A stretch of DNA of 64,000 bases from Gallalistipes aquisgranensis. GTDB taxonomy: Bacteria; Bacteroidota; Bacteroidia; Bacteroidales; Rikenellaceae. The stretch is from assembly GCF_014982715.1 (NCBI RefSeq), contig NZ_JADCJY010000001.1, forward strand, positions 496,001 through 560,000, in the 5' to 3' direction. Position numbers and translations under genes: made by a program. Position 1 is the first letter of the stretch; each line of letters starts with the position of its first letter. Below, one piece after another: positions 9,080 to 18,229 of this stretch. The notes beneath the pieces were generated by a model, which was not told the DNA's origin, searched no databases, and worked only from the letters and a program-made list of their open reading frames with translations.

Positions 9080-9841
9080 CGTACTCACCACGGACCATCC
9101 TGCTATTTCGGGCGTGGCGCTGTACACGTCCACCACGGCGTGCACCTGGTCGTTGCGGATTTCCACGCGCTGCGTGTCCCCGATGAATCCGGGGGTGGAC
9201 TGCATGCGTACCCGCATTTTTTCGGGGCCGACCGAAGCCAGCGAGGCGGCGACCGACACGTTGAGCCCCGTGGGGAAGGTGGCGATCGCCTCCCTGGCAG
9301 TGCCGGAGAATACGGTGCGCGATTCGGTCTCGAGCGCAGGGTCGTACACGGGCGAACGGCGCAGGGCGGCGACCCCCTTCTCATTGAAGAATTCGGCCGA
9401 GGCGTTGCCCATGAGGGCTGCGGTTCTCAGTACGTCGAATCCGCCGGTGGCTCCCGAGGCGATATATACGCGCGTGCCGTATTTCCGGGCTGTCTCCTGA
9501 ACTTCCATATAGAAATCGGTGTCGGCGAAAGCCCCGATGGAGAGGGTGATGACGGAGGTACCGTTTTTCAGCGCCGGCAGCGCGATCTCCTTCATGGCGG
9601 CGGGAGATGCCGATTCCACCAGATAGTCCGGCTTCAAGGTCAGCAGTTCGTCCAGGGTGGGGCACACGGTGCACGACATGCCGCATCGGTGCATGATGTC
9701 CGCGATGTGTCCGGCTTTGGCCGCCGTGCGCGAATAGACGCCTGTCAGTTCATACTCCGGCAGCAGCCCTCCGGCCGCCGCGTTCGCTACGATCCCGGCC
9801 AGCCTTCCGCAGCCGACGATCACTAATTTGTTCTTTTTCAT
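9047..9841 (-). CDS. L-aspartate dehydrogenase-like oxidoreductase (NadX/DUF108)
   Basis: A 264-residue protein starting with a Rossmann fold (LVIVGCGRLAG, residues 6-16). The C-terminal half has SGATGGFDVL, FPTGLNVSVAASLAS and a final strand typical of the DUF108/NadX family, which oxidises L-aspartate to iminoaspartate for NAD synthesis or related amino-acid chemistry. No nadA/nadC genes are adjacent, so the physiological role is open. The 3' end overlaps the opposite-strand dehydrogenase gene by 33 bases. A -7-like box ends 7 bases before the start codon, so the mRNA leader may be extremely short. Confidence 0.75.
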   Translation of the reverse strand: MKKNKLVIVGCGRLAGIVANAAAGGLLPEYELTGVYSRTAAKAGHIADIMHRCGMSCTVCPTLDELLTLKPDYLVESASPAAMKEIALPALKNGTSVITLSIGAFADTDFYMEVQETARKYGTRVYIASGATGGFDVLRTAALMGNASAEFFNEKGVAALRRSPVYDPALETESRTVFSGTAREAIATFPTGLNVSVAASLASVGPEKMRVRMQSTPGFIGDTQRVEIRNDQVHAVVDVYSATPEIAGWSVVSTLRNIVSPIVF

Positions 9842-9848
9842 ACGCGGA

Positions 9849-9856
9849 CAAAAGTA
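9849..9856 (-). promoter_or_regulatory. -7 box of the aspartate-dehydrogenase-like gene
   Basis: On the minus strand the sequence is TACTTTTG, an exact TAnnTTTG match, only 7 bases upstream of the ATG at 9841. If used, transcription would begin within a few bases of the start codon. No -33 element is evident. Confidence 0.4.
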
Positions 9857-9936
9857 CGGAATAAAACCGGAATCCGGCGTTCCCCCCGCGGATAAAAATA
9901 CGTCCGTATGTTTGGTCCGGATCGGGTGACTGCCGT

Positions 9937-9981
9937 AAAAGACGATCGAGACGGTTGCTGGGCCGTCTCGATCGTCTTTTT
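9937..9981 (-). terminator. Perfect 18-bp stem-loop terminator
   Basis: Arms 9937-9954 and 9963-9980 are exact complements with an 8-base loop. T runs lie on both strands (ttttt on +, tttt on -). It sits about 85 bases downstream of the minus-strand barrel gene ending at 10066 and upstream of the next minus-strand gene, so it most likely ends the barrel transcript. Confidence 0.85.
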
Positions 9982-10065
9982 GCGTTATGTCGTTCCGGTT
10001 CGAATCCCCCGTCGAAATGATCGGGAGAGGGTCCGGCCGGATGCGGCGGAGCCGCTGCCCCGTTC

Positions 10066-10854
10066 TCAGAACCGGAATCCGAAATAGATGCGGAACGAAC
10101 TGGTTTTGAATTTGCGGTCGGGAACGTTTTTGAGAACGTCGTCCACCGACGGATCGCTCATGTCGTCCTCGTCAAACTCGGATTCGTCGAATGTCATCCC
10201 GTCGTATTTAGCCGTTCCCCAGCGCCATTCGGCTCCGAGCGACACTACTTTCCAGGCCACGGTCAGACCGGCATTGCAGAAGGTCACATAGTGGTGGTGG
10301 ACGGTTTCGTCCAGATACAGCAGCGAGTAGGAGGGCGTGACGCGGAAGTAGGCTCCCACTTTCAGGTGGTGTACGGGGTTCACCGTCACCGACGGTCCGA
10401 ACTGCATGCCGAACTCGGCCTGGTGGATGTCGTCCGTGATGGTTTCGTACGTTTCCATGTCGAAATCGTCGATCGAGGATTTGGCGTAGTTGATGTCGAG
10501 CCACGACCAGTCGAGGCCGAATTTCATCATGCCGAACAGCGGTTTTTTGTGCAGGTAATAAGTCTTTCCCCAGCTCAGCGACACGCCGAAATCGCTTTTG
10601 AGTTCACCGCCGTAGGTCTTGTCCGTCAGTTTCTGGTTGACGTAGCCGATGTTGAAATACTTGGAGCGGTTTTTCCAGATCGCCCGGTCCAATTCGGTCT
10701 GCTCGGCGGACTGTACGCGGGCGTTGAGCGAATTGACTACCGTTTGCAGAGAGTCCGCCTTGCGGGCGTTGTCGTCCGGCTGTCCCGGTTCCTGCGCTGC
10801 GGCCCCGTAGGATACGGCGAATGCCGCCAGCAGGCAAATGTAAAGTTTCTTCAT
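10066..10854 (-). CDS. Predicted outer-membrane beta-barrel protein
   Basis: A 262-residue protein with a clear signal peptide (MKKLYICLLAAFAVSYGAAA then Q). After a short polar region with coiled-coil character (about 25-65), alternating hydrophobic and polar strands follow, for example FNIGYVNQKL, GVSLSWGKTYYL, KVGAYFRVTPSYSLL and a C-terminal SFRIYFGFRF that ends in Phe, as outer-membrane barrels do. I do not recognise a named family. It appears to be a single-gene unit, with a promoter-like box about 143 bases upstream and a strong terminator downstream. Confidence 0.7.
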   Translation of the reverse strand: MKKLYICLLAAFAVSYGAAAQEPGQPDDNARKADSLQTVVNSLNARVQSAEQTELDRAIWKNRSKYFNIGYVNQKLTDKTYGGELKSDFGVSLSWGKTYYLHKKPLFGMMKFGLDWSWLDINYAKSSIDDFDMETYETITDDIHQAEFGMQFGPSVTVNPVHHLKVGAYFRVTPSYSLLYLDETVHHHYVTFCNAGLTVAWKVVSLGAEWRWGTAKYDGMTFDESEFDEDDMSDPSVDDVLKNVPDRKFKTSSFRIYFGFRF

Positions 10855-10996
10855 AGGTGTGTGTTATTTGAATGATATTGGAAATTCGGATGCCGCCGGG
10901 TATGCCGTCCCCGGCGGGAAAGAGTCGTCCCGTCCGGCGAAAGGGTACGAAAGTGTTTCTCAGCGGCAGTCGTCATGTATGTATGGAAATACGGTG

Positions 10997-11004
10997 CAAA
11001 AATA
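10997..11004 (-). promoter_or_regulatory. -7-like box upstream of the barrel gene
   Basis: On the minus strand this reads TATTTTTG, matching TAnnTTTG. It is about 143 bases before the start at 10854, which would give a long leader. Nothing else is recognised in the 10855-11090 gap. Confidence 0.4.
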
Positions 11005-11090
11005 GTAAAAAAATCGGGATCGGTGAAACCTGGCTCCGTCGAGGCACCTTACGGGCGAAATGCCGGTATTTCCGGTTTCCGGGGAGTCAT

Positions 11091-12218
11091 TCAGTTTTGT
11101 TCTGCCGGAACCGCTTCGCGGGGCGTCTCCGAAAACGATAGGTCGAATACGACCAGTTCGCCGCGCGTTCCGATGCGGAAGGGCGGGCCCCAGAGCGAAA
11201 GCCCCGAGGAGACGTAGGCGTACATCGTTCCCCAGCGACGGTAACCGTGGCTTTGGGGGAAGATCCGGTCGGTGATCCAGTTGGCGGGCCACACCTGTCC
11301 GTGGTGGGTGTGGCCGCAGAGGAGCAGGTCCACCGGGAGCGCCGACGCCCTCTCCACCTCGTTCGGCTGGTGGTCGAGCACGATGACCGGAAGCGACGGA
11401 TCGGCCTTCTCCAGCAGTTCCGCGAGCGGACGGCGCGACGGATTGCTCCGGTCGTCGCGTCCCACGATCTGCACGCCTCCTGGCAGCGTCGCCACGCTGT
11501 CGCGCAGGACGCGGACCGGAGTCCTCTTCAGAAACGCCAGGCTGCGGCCGATCCCGCTGATGTATTCGTGGTTGCCGGGAACCATATAGACACCCAGCGG
11601 TGCGTGCAGCCGGGCCACTGCTTTTTCCATGTGCATCCGTTCGAGCGGTTCCACGCCGTTGTCGATCAGGTCGCCGCCGATCAGGATCACGTCGGGAGCC
11701 GTCGCCCCGATCATCGCCGCGAACTTCTCCATGCGTTCCGGCCCCGTGCCGTAGCCCAGGTGTATGTCGCTGCAATAGGCGATGCGCAGCCTGTGTTGCG
11801 GCAGGTTGCAGTTTTTGTCGATCCGCAGGGGAATTTCCCGTACCGCAGGATGGCGGTGCGCCCGATACCCGACGGTCAGTACCGTACACACGATACCCGC
11901 AGCCCAAAGGAAAGAACCCGGAACCCTCACCCTGCACATGTGCAGCAGGTCGAAAGCCAGCAGGGTCAGCACCATGTAGAGGATGAACACGAGCCAGCCT
12001 GTGGAGATATGAAAGATCGTCTGCATTGCCCCGCAGGGCAGTTTGGCGTGGCGAAGCGCGAACATGACGATGAAAAACGAGAGGGCGAGCACGGCGAAAA
12101 GCACCGAATAGCAAACCCGTCCCCAGAGCGGAGCGAAGGAGAGGAAGGCCAATCCCTTGAGATAGACGTAGCCGTTTCCCAGCAACAATCCGGCCAGCAG
12201 AATGATGAAATAGATCAT
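11091..12218 (-). CDS. Membrane-anchored metallophosphoesterase (YkuE-like)
   Basis: A 375-residue protein. Residues 1-120 hold about four transmembrane helices. The phosphoesterase domain begins near residue 143 with all signature motifs: SDIHLG (D151, H153), GGDLIDN (181-187), GNHE (215-218), DHQP and CGHTHHGQ (301-308). Such proteins (YkuE/YaeI type) hydrolyse phosphate esters of lipids or nucleotides at the membrane; the substrate here is unknown. Length and domain order are normal. It ends 236 bases before the barrel gene and shows no operon partner. The IclR gene upstream ends 99 bases away. Confidence 0.88.
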   Translation of the reverse strand: MIYFIILLAGLLLGNGYVYLKGLAFLSFAPLWGRVCYSVLFAVLALSFFIVMFALRHAKLPCGAMQTIFHISTGWLVFILYMVLTLLAFDLLHMCRVRVPGSFLWAAGIVCTVLTVGYRAHRHPAVREIPLRIDKNCNLPQHRLRIAYCSDIHLGYGTGPERMEKFAAMIGATAPDVILIGGDLIDNGVEPLERMHMEKAVARLHAPLGVYMVPGNHEYISGIGRSLAFLKRTPVRVLRDSVATLPGGVQIVGRDDRSNPSRRPLAELLEKADPSLPVIVLDHQPNEVERASALPVDLLLCGHTHHGQVWPANWITDRIFPQSHGYRRWGTMYAYVSSGLSLWGPPFRIGTRGELVVFDLSFSETPREAVPAEQN

Positions 12219-12317
12219 AGTCGAAAATCGGGAAAATGTCTGGTATAAGCGTCAATAGCAGAACCCGGCAGGAACAGGCCAAATAAAAGGAAGTCGCAGT
12301 GAATATCTGTACTCCGA

Positions 12318-13046
12318 TTAACCGAGCAGTGTCTCTGCCTTCCGGACGGTTTCGCTCAATTTATCCTCGAGGTTCTTGTGTGTAGCCGTTGTAAGACGCA
12401 TATCGGGAAGATAGCATCCGATTGAGGCCACCACCTCTCCATTCTTGAATACGGGTGCTGCGATGCAGGCGAAGTGCTGATTGATAACCGTGAAACATTT
12501 TTTTGCCTTTATTTCCGAAAGACGATTCAGCAGATCCTCTTTTGTTCTGATTTCTGGCCAGTCCTTACCCGGCATGCCGGCCAGTTTGAGAAAGTTATTG
12601 AGTTTCTCCTGACTGTAACGGGCAATTATGACCTTCGCAGTCGTGGCCTGCCACGCCTTCATCTCGTATATTATCTTTGCCTCTATCGCATGATTGGCCT
12701 TTACGCTGTAAAGGTTTATACGTTTGTCGTTTTTTATGACCGACAGCATGACATTTTCGTTGACCTCTTTGCATAGCGAGTCGAGAAGAGGCTTCAGCAA
12801 TGTCACGATCCGATCGGGATCGTTGTTTACCCCCGCAATGGCATAAAGTTTCTCACCCAGAACATAACCTTTGCGGTAGCTCATCTGCTCTATGAGGCCG
12901 AGTTCCTTGAGAGTCTTGAGAATATTTGCACAGGTGGCCCTGTGCATATCCAGCGTGTCTGCTATTTCCGACAGGGGAACTTCTCGTTTCCTGTTTTTCG
13001 AAAGATAGACAAGTATCTCCTCGACTCTCTTTATGACTTGTATCAT
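12318..13046 (-). CDS. IclR-family transcriptional regulator
   Basis: A 242-residue regulator with an N-terminal winged helix-turn-helix (about 1-65; EVPLSEIADTLDMHRATCANIL is the recognition region) and an effector-binding IclR domain (about 80-240; CIAAPVFKNGEVVASIGCYLP and similar). An in-frame ATG at 13082 exists, but the -7 box TAACTTTG at 13080-13087 would overlap it, so the start at 13046 is preferred. The gene lies directly downstream of the sugar-utilisation locus on the same strand but behind a terminator, and it is probably the locus regulator. IclR proteins usually bind small acids or sugar metabolites. Confidence 0.88.
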   Translation of the reverse strand: MIQVIKRVEEILVYLSKNRKREVPLSEIADTLDMHRATCANILKTLKELGLIEQMSYRKGYVLGEKLYAIAGVNNDPDRIVTLLKPLLDSLCKEVNENVMLSVIKNDKRINLYSVKANHAIEAKIIYEMKAWQATTAKVIIARYSQEKLNNFLKLAGMPGKDWPEIRTKEDLLNRLSEIKAKKCFTVINQHFACIAAPVFKNGEVVASIGCYLPDMRLTTATHKNLEDKLSETVRKAETLLG

Positions 13047-13079
13047 GTATCGGTACTTAAGTGGCTTACTTTTAGTCGA

Positions 13080-13087
13080 CAAAGTTA
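13080..13087 (-). promoter_or_regulatory. -7 box for the IclR gene
   Basis: TAACTTTG on the minus strand fits TAnnTTTG. It puts the transcript start near 13073, 27 bases before the ATG at 13046, and argues against the upstream ATG at 13082. Confidence 0.55.
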
Positions 13088-13170
13088 GTCTTATTTTTCA
13101 TATATCTCTTTAAGGGCTTGTTCAAAATTTGTCGGCCTTTCCCGGAAACGTCCGGAGCGGACCCGACAAC

Positions 13171-13211
13171 CGAAGCGGGTGTTAACAGTGATTACGCTAA
13201 CACCCGCTTCG
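13171..13211 (-). terminator. 14-bp stem-loop ending the glycan-utilisation operon
   Basis: Arms 13171-13184 and 13198-13211 are exactly complementary with a 13-base loop. It is 28 bases past the stop of the last locus gene and separates that operon from the IclR gene. No long T run is seen. Confidence 0.65.
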
Positions 13212-13238
13212 ATATCACCCGTTATGTAGAGCTGCCGT

Positions 13239-14672
13239 CTATTCTTCGAGTGTTTTAGAGTATACGACCGTAATGTCGAACACTCTCAACGAAGCTCCCG
13301 AGGTAAACTCCATCGTATAGGATTTTCCTTCGATGGTATTGATGATTTGGGCATCCGATGTCGCTGTTGTAGGAAAGTTTACAGTCTCCGTAACAGGTGT
13401 CGTCGAACCGGACGCCGAAAGCAAAGGAGATGAATAATATTTTCCAACCGGGTTCCGGCCTTCCTGTACCCTGAACCGTTTGGCTGTCGTATTGCCGTGA
13501 CTCATGGATACGGACTTCAGGTATCTTCCGGGGATTCCGGGAAGCTCGATCCATGCGTTATTTTTAGCACCGAAGATTAATACGTTATGGTCGAGTCCCG
13601 AAGCTTTGAAGTATTGGTAAGTTGCACTGTTGTTGCCTTTGCTTATCGTGAATGTGAAATCCTTGCTGACCGGGGTGCCATCGAGTGTGTAATGGTAGGT
13701 GTAGGAATACTTTTCTCCGCCGGTCTGCTGATTGGCTACAGGCACGAAGGTGCCTAAAGGATTCTCGTCGTTTTCGTTATAAAAGTTGAGTTCGATCGTT
13801 ATCACGTCGGGTAACGTGTCGTCCAGTGCTCCGTCGAACGCTCTGAAACTGCTGCGGGGAACGGTAATGCCATCCGCTTCACCGAGGGTACGGACAAGGG
13901 TGGTGTCGCTGTAATTGACCGTGATGCGCAGACCATCGGCATAGAACTGAGGAAGGACGGAAACATAATATGAACCTGCCTTCAGACATCCGTCGAGTGT
14001 CGAAGCATCTGATCCGCTTATGGGAGCGATCGTGACGGAAGATGATTGCGGTTTGCCGGGCGTCGCACTCCAGAATGCCTTGTCTCCGAGTTCGAGGTTC
14101 GCATAATTCACGTCGACATAACCGGTCATGATTTCGCCGCCTATCGACTCGATGGTTATGGACCTTGCCGTCGAGTCGTGCATGGCAATTTTGATAAGCC
14201 CCGAAACATTCTTCATCGGATTGATTTTGTAAGCTGTCGAATTGCCGCTTATCTTACCCACGGCGACTATCGCATTCTCCGCCCAGGCATTTACGGTTCC
14301 AACCTGCTGTTCTCTGTCCAGCATTACGCTCAAAATGCCGTCCGTGGTGCACGAAATGTCGTCGGAGGAGGTGGAGTAGGCTGCATACGTGGGGGCGTTG
14401 CCGCTCCATTTGTGCGAATAGAATATCGCCTTGGTCCCGTCGTCGGTCGTGCCGAGTTTGATTCCCGTGTTGTTCTTGTCGAAAACAATGAGCGAGTCCC
14501 TTCTGTCCCAGGATACTTTATTCTCAGTGTTCGTAGTTGTCATCAGTTCGGAAGAGACGGTGATACGAATAAAATTTGGATTGTCCCATACCGTACCCTC
14601 GTCGACATTCTCGTCGCAAGCGGTTGCAAACAGAACGGCGAGAGAAAGAATCATGGATGATCTCGTTTTCAT
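13239..14672 (-). CDS. Fimbrillin-like lipoprotein at the end of the glycan locus
   Basis: A 477-residue lipoprotein: MKTRSSMILSLAVLFATAC gives Cys19. The open frame extends upstream to 14774, but that would overlap the permease gene and bury the signal peptide, so the ATG at 14672 (20 bases after the permease stop) is chosen. The N-terminal half resembles a Mfa-like/fimbrillin beta-sandwich (segments SHKWSGNAPTYAAYST, INPMKNVSGLIKIAM, GSYYVSVLPQ). The C-terminal 130 residues form another beta domain (FRVQEGRNPVGKYY, YTMEFTSGASLRVFDI). Its position in a SusCD operon suggests a surface glycan-binding role in place of SusE/SusF; this is inference. Confidence 0.65.
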   Translation of the reverse strand: MKTRSSMILSLAVLFATACDENVDEGTVWDNPNFIRITVSSELMTTTNTENKVSWDRRDSLIVFDKNNTGIKLGTTDDGTKAIFYSHKWSGNAPTYAAYSTSSDDISCTTDGILSVMLDREQQVGTVNAWAENAIVAVGKISGNSTAYKINPMKNVSGLIKIAMHDSTARSITIESIGGEIMTGYVDVNYANLELGDKAFWSATPGKPQSSSVTIAPISGSDASTLDGCLKAGSYYVSVLPQFYADGLRITVNYSDTTLVRTLGEADGITVPRSSFRAFDGALDDTLPDVITIELNFYNENDENPLGTFVPVANQQTGGEKYSYTYHYTLDGTPVSKDFTFTISKGNNSATYQYFKASGLDHNVLIFGAKNNAWIELPGIPGRYLKSVSMSHGNTTAKRFRVQEGRNPVGKYYSSPLLSASGSTTPVTETVNFPTTATSDAQIINTIEGKSYTMEFTSGASLRVFDITVVYSKTLEE

Positions 14673-14692
14673 AGACCGGAAATTTTGAAAAT

Positions 14693-15955
14693 TTATATAT
14701 TCGATTGGCTGCGGATGCGCTCGCGGTCTCTTTCGTAATAGACTCTTGCCACCACGAACATCAGAATGCCGCAAATTACCCAGACAATTGCGAGTATAGG
14801 GAACGTCGATCGGAGAGTCCCCATACTCTGTTTAATGCTGCCGAGAATCAGCGGGGCGAAGGCGCCGACTGCAAAACCTATCATACCCATCACACTTGCA
14901 CAGGAGGCATGAAGCCTTTCGGGCGTAACGTCGTAAAGGACAGAGTAGGTGTTGGCATCAAAGAAGGCACGGAAGAGCCCCCATCCTGCGAAACAGAAAT
15001 AGACTATCGCCAGAGACGAATCTCCGCCCATGAAGCTCAGAAATGCCGCTCCGCACACCAGACCGAAAGCCTGAAGATACATACGATATTTGTTTTGCCT
15101 GAGAGCGAGTCTGTCGGACAGCGAGCCTGCGAGCAGAACGCCGATGAAAGCGGCTACGTAGGTCCAGAACATCGAATTGAAGCCCGCTTCCGCCTGAGTC
15201 TGTCCGAACTCTTCCTGAAGGTAGGCCGGAACCCATGTCATGAATCCCGTGATTACGAAGATGAGGCCGCTGAAACCGATCGTCAGCATCAGGGCGGTGG
15301 GGGTGGTGAGTACGGTCTTGAAACCATCCAGAAAGCCTGGCTTCGATCTGGCGGCAGTATCGCCGGCGGGAGCTTTTACCGGCATGTTGTCGAGCCGGAC
15401 GATCATCAGGATGCCCCACAATATGCCAGCCCCACCGAAAAAGAAGAACGAATATTGCCATCCCACCTTATCCGCGATCAGACCGGCCAGCCAGCCGGAC
15501 AGGATAACGCCGATATAATAGGCCGTTTGGTGTATCGACATCGCACGCGCCCGGGTGTCGGTATGGTACTGGGCGAGTATCGAATAGTTGGAGGGACCGA
15601 AAAGAGCTTCGCCTCCGCCCGTGGCGATAGAACGCAGCAGTATCAGCATGACGAAACTGTTGGCATAGCCTGTGAACATGGTCGCAATACTGAAAAACAA
15701 AACGCTGAATGTGACGACGAATTTGCGCGAAAAGCGGTCGCCCATCCATCCTCCGATCGGTACGACAATGGCAAAGGCGAGGTTGAATATGGTGGCGATA
15801 AGGCCGACGGATACATCGGTCAGGTTCAGCGCATCGCGGATCGCAGGCAAAACGGTGTTGAACACCTGGCGGTCCCCCTGATTCAGCAGGTAGGCCATCC
15901 ATAGCAGAAGCAGGACCTCCCACTTGTACATTTTCCCTTTATGGAGCTTCTTCAT
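14693..15955 (-). CDS. MFS permease (anion:cation symporter-like)
   Basis: A 420-residue permease with 12 predicted transmembrane segments. The MFS loop-2/3 signature is seen as GGWMGDRFSRKF, and the first helix contains LNQGDRQVFNTVLPAI, as in the ACS family of hexuronate/galactonate transporters. The frame is open upstream to 16006, but the ATG at 15955 places the start 8 bases after the preceding stop and gives a normal N-terminus (MKKLHKGKMYKW). In this locus it would carry the released, probably acidic, sugar across the inner membrane; the exact substrate is unknown. Confidence 0.82.
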   Translation of the reverse strand: MKKLHKGKMYKWEVLLLLWMAYLLNQGDRQVFNTVLPAIRDALNLTDVSVGLIATIFNLAFAIVVPIGGWMGDRFSRKFVVTFSVLFFSIATMFTGYANSFVMLILLRSIATGGGEALFGPSNYSILAQYHTDTRARAMSIHQTAYYIGVILSGWLAGLIADKVGWQYSFFFFGGAGILWGILMIVRLDNMPVKAPAGDTAARSKPGFLDGFKTVLTTPTALMLTIGFSGLIFVITGFMTWVPAYLQEEFGQTQAEAGFNSMFWTYVAAFIGVLLAGSLSDRLALRQNKYRMYLQAFGLVCGAAFLSFMGGDSSLAIVYFCFAGWGLFRAFFDANTYSVLYDVTPERLHASCASVMGMIGFAVGAFAPLILGSIKQSMGTLRSTFPILAIVWVICGILMFVVARVYYERDRERIRSQSNI

Positions 15956-15963
15956 GGCGGCGA

Positions 15964-17460
15964 TCAATGATATCTCTTCATGTTCTTGCCCTCTCGGACA
16001 AACCATGATTTATCAAGCGTCAGAATATCCTGGGAGGTGATGAACGTCGGTGAATCATACACGGGGACGGAGTATGTGGTTCTTTCCCCGGAACTTCCGA
16101 TCTGCGATTCACTGATCTTGTAGACATTTCCTGTAAGCAGGTCGACCCAAACGGGGTTTTGAATCGGTTTTCCTTTTACCGACACCGTTGCCTTTCTGGT
16201 GATATTTTCATTGGAAGGCATGGCGGAGGCATCCCAGAAAACGACTACCGGGGTGCCGGTCTCGCGATCCTCCCAGTCATAGACGACGCAGTTCTCCGCT
16301 CCTTGTAGCGTCGAACTTGTATGCTGGGGGGAGAGGCACTTCAGGGCATCGTTGAAAACCGACACCGCATTCTGAATCGCATAGTACGACGTTTTGACTT
16401 TGAGTACACGGAAACCGTCGGCCTGTCCGGTGGTTTTCAGAAGTCCATATCGGAGCAATCCCCAGTGGCGCTTCACGGCTCTGTATTCGAGATCGCAGAG
16501 GTGGAACACCTCGGTGTCGTCGCCGTGTCCCAGGTCGCCGAGCGAGCGACGCAGGTTATATTTGGCCTGTGTCAGTTCTGTCCAGAATACGTTTGAAAGA
16601 GCACCGTTCCTGCACCACTCGCTTTGGGTACCGCCTTCTCCCTGCATGAGCTTTATGTTCGGAGTGTATCGGGCTACAATCTTGCGGCTCTCTTCGATCT
16701 CTTCATATCCTGCATCGGGATTGTGTTTGTAGTGGTGGTAGGCAATGGTGTTGAAAAGATGGGCTTTCCCGCGTTTTTTTAGCTCTTTGACAAAGGGTTC
16801 GATCCATTTCGGATCGGCTTCCGTCAGGGCGAATGCCGCAATCTTGGCATCGGGTATGACACTGCGCAGAATCTCGGCCGTGCGGATGGCGAAATCCGTA
16901 GCCTCTTCTATGGTGTTGCCTGAAGTCTTGCCATTCGGCTCGTTCCAGATGCACCAGTCGATCACCACATCCTTGTAGTGCTCCGCGATTGCCCTGACCC
17001 AATTGTCCCAGGCGGCAAGGCCCTCTTCCGAAGAGGGAAATCCGGCATTTAGATGACGTCCGCCGCCGCCTTCATAGGCAGGATTGCCATAGCTGAGTTC
17101 CATCCACACGTTGACACCCATCTTCTTGGCATCCAGCACACACTGGTCGAGCCATGCGAAATCGTACATCCCGGGATCTTTCTCGCAGCGGGCCCATCCC
17201 GCCTGCTGGCGGATGCGAGCTATACCCAGAGGTGCCACGTAACCGCGAACGGCACGCCAGTCGGCATGTTCACGGTCCATGCCGCCGCAGTCGAGTGTCC
17301 AGCGCGACGAGGAGATTTCCGATACGGACCTGGGTTTCAGGGTCCCCATGATCTCCATGTCGATCTTGATGTCGGTCTGTACTCTGGTAGGGCTGTCGTC
17401 GATCACGACACCCGGTGTATTCATTGTTGCGGCCAGCAGAGTTGTTAATAGAATATTCAT
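15964..17460 (-). CDS. Exported GH39-like (clan GH-A) glycoside hydrolase
   Basis: A 498-residue protein. The start at 17460 is chosen because it gives a short signal-like N-terminus (MNILLTTLLAATMNTPG) and a 22-base gap from the previous stop; the frame extends to 17556 but overlaps the SDR gene. The TIM barrel has the acid/base glutamate in IWNEPNG (Glu174) and a likely nucleophile in LMQGEGGTQS (Glu275), the spacing expected for clan GH-A families such as GH39. C-terminal beta domain from about 390. The signal peptide is weak, so location is uncertain. It probably trims oligosaccharides after uptake through the SusCD system; linkage specificity is unknown. Confidence 0.75.
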   Translation of the reverse strand: MNILLTTLLAATMNTPGVVIDDSPTRVQTDIKIDMEIMGTLKPRSVSEISSSRWTLDCGGMDREHADWRAVRGYVAPLGIARIRQQAGWARCEKDPGMYDFAWLDQCVLDAKKMGVNVWMELSYGNPAYEGGGGRHLNAGFPSSEEGLAAWDNWVRAIAEHYKDVVIDWCIWNEPNGKTSGNTIEEATDFAIRTAEILRSVIPDAKIAAFALTEADPKWIEPFVKELKKRGKAHLFNTIAYHHYKHNPDAGYEEIEESRKIVARYTPNIKLMQGEGGTQSEWCRNGALSNVFWTELTQAKYNLRRSLGDLGHGDDTEVFHLCDLEYRAVKRHWGLLRYGLLKTTGQADGFRVLKVKTSYYAIQNAVSVFNDALKCLSPQHTSSTLQGAENCVVYDWEDRETGTPVVVFWDASAMPSNENITRKATVSVKGKPIQNPVWVDLLTGNVYKISESQIGSSGERTTYSVPVYDSPTFITSQDILTLDKSWFVREGKNMKRYH

Positions 17461-17482
17461 TTTTATAGCGAAGTTATGTTGT

Positions 17483-18229
17483 TCAATAGGTTTTCTGATA
17501 CATACAGAGTCTTCCTCCGTCGACCACGTGGTTGCTGCCTGTGATGAACGAGGCATTTTTGCTGCACATGAATAGAATTACGTCCACAAGTTCGTCGAGT
17601 TCGGCGGCCCGGCCCAGAAGCGTAGGCATGCCGGACATTGCCGCACGGGAGAGTACCGGGCCGGGAGTGACGCAAACCGCCCTCACTCCGGAAGAAGCCC
17701 CTGCAATGGCAAGGCCTTTGACGAAATTGAAGAGGCCCGATTTCGCTGTGCCGTACATGGCGCCCATACCGTCGCCTTCGAATCCTGTCACGGAACCGAG
17801 AACGACAATTACACCGGACTTTTTCGCAATCATTTGGGGCATCAGTGCCCTCGAAAAATAGACAGGACCTTTCAGGTTCACATCGAGTCCCCAGTCAATT
17901 ACTTCGATCGGTTGCTCGTAAAAGGGGACCATGCTGTTCAGACAGCGGGCTTCGTATCCTCCGGCGCATGCCACGAGACAATCGGCACCGCCCTGTTTTT
18001 CGGCCTCAGCGGCGACCGTCATGGCATAGCCGAAGTCGCGGACATCGCCCGTCACGGGGATGGCTGCCTCTCCGATAGTTTCGGCTTCGGCTTTCAGCAT
18101 CTCTCCGTTGACATCACACATGATGACCTTTGCGCCGAGCCGGACAAACTCTTTCGACGCATAAAGCCCGATTCCGCTTGCGGCACCTGTCACAACGACA
18201 AGTTTTCCTCCAAATTCAATTTCTTTCAT
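17483..18229 (-). CDS. Short-chain dehydrogenase/reductase
   Basis: A 248-residue classical SDR. The cofactor motif TGAASGIG is at 14-21, the structural ACAG motif near 88-91, and the catalytic Ser146, Tyr159 and Lys163 (YGTAK) are present. Asp39 after the second beta-strand (MCDVN) favours NAD(H). Its ATG overlaps the stop of the preceding gene by one base (TAATG), indicating translational coupling. In the context of a glycan locus it likely oxidises or reduces a sugar or sugar acid; the substrate is not deducible. Confidence 0.85.
   Translation of the reverse strand: MKEIEFGGKLVVVTGAASGIGLYASKEFVRLGAKVIMCDVNGEMLKAEAETIGEAAIPVTGDVRDFGYAMTVAAEAEKQGGADCLVACAGGYEARCLNSMVPFYEQPIEVIDWGLDVNLKGPVYFSRALMPQMIAKKSGVIVVLGSVTGFEGDGMGAMYGTAKSGLFNFVKGLAIAGASSGVRAVCVTPGPVLSRAAMSGMPTLLGRAAELDELVDVILFMCSKNASFITGSNHVVDGGRLCMYQKTY

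Noticed and set aside
13080-13087. Upstream ATG at 13082 as the IclR start
   Set aside because: It would lie inside the -7 promoter box; the ATG at 13046 is downstream of the expected transcript start.
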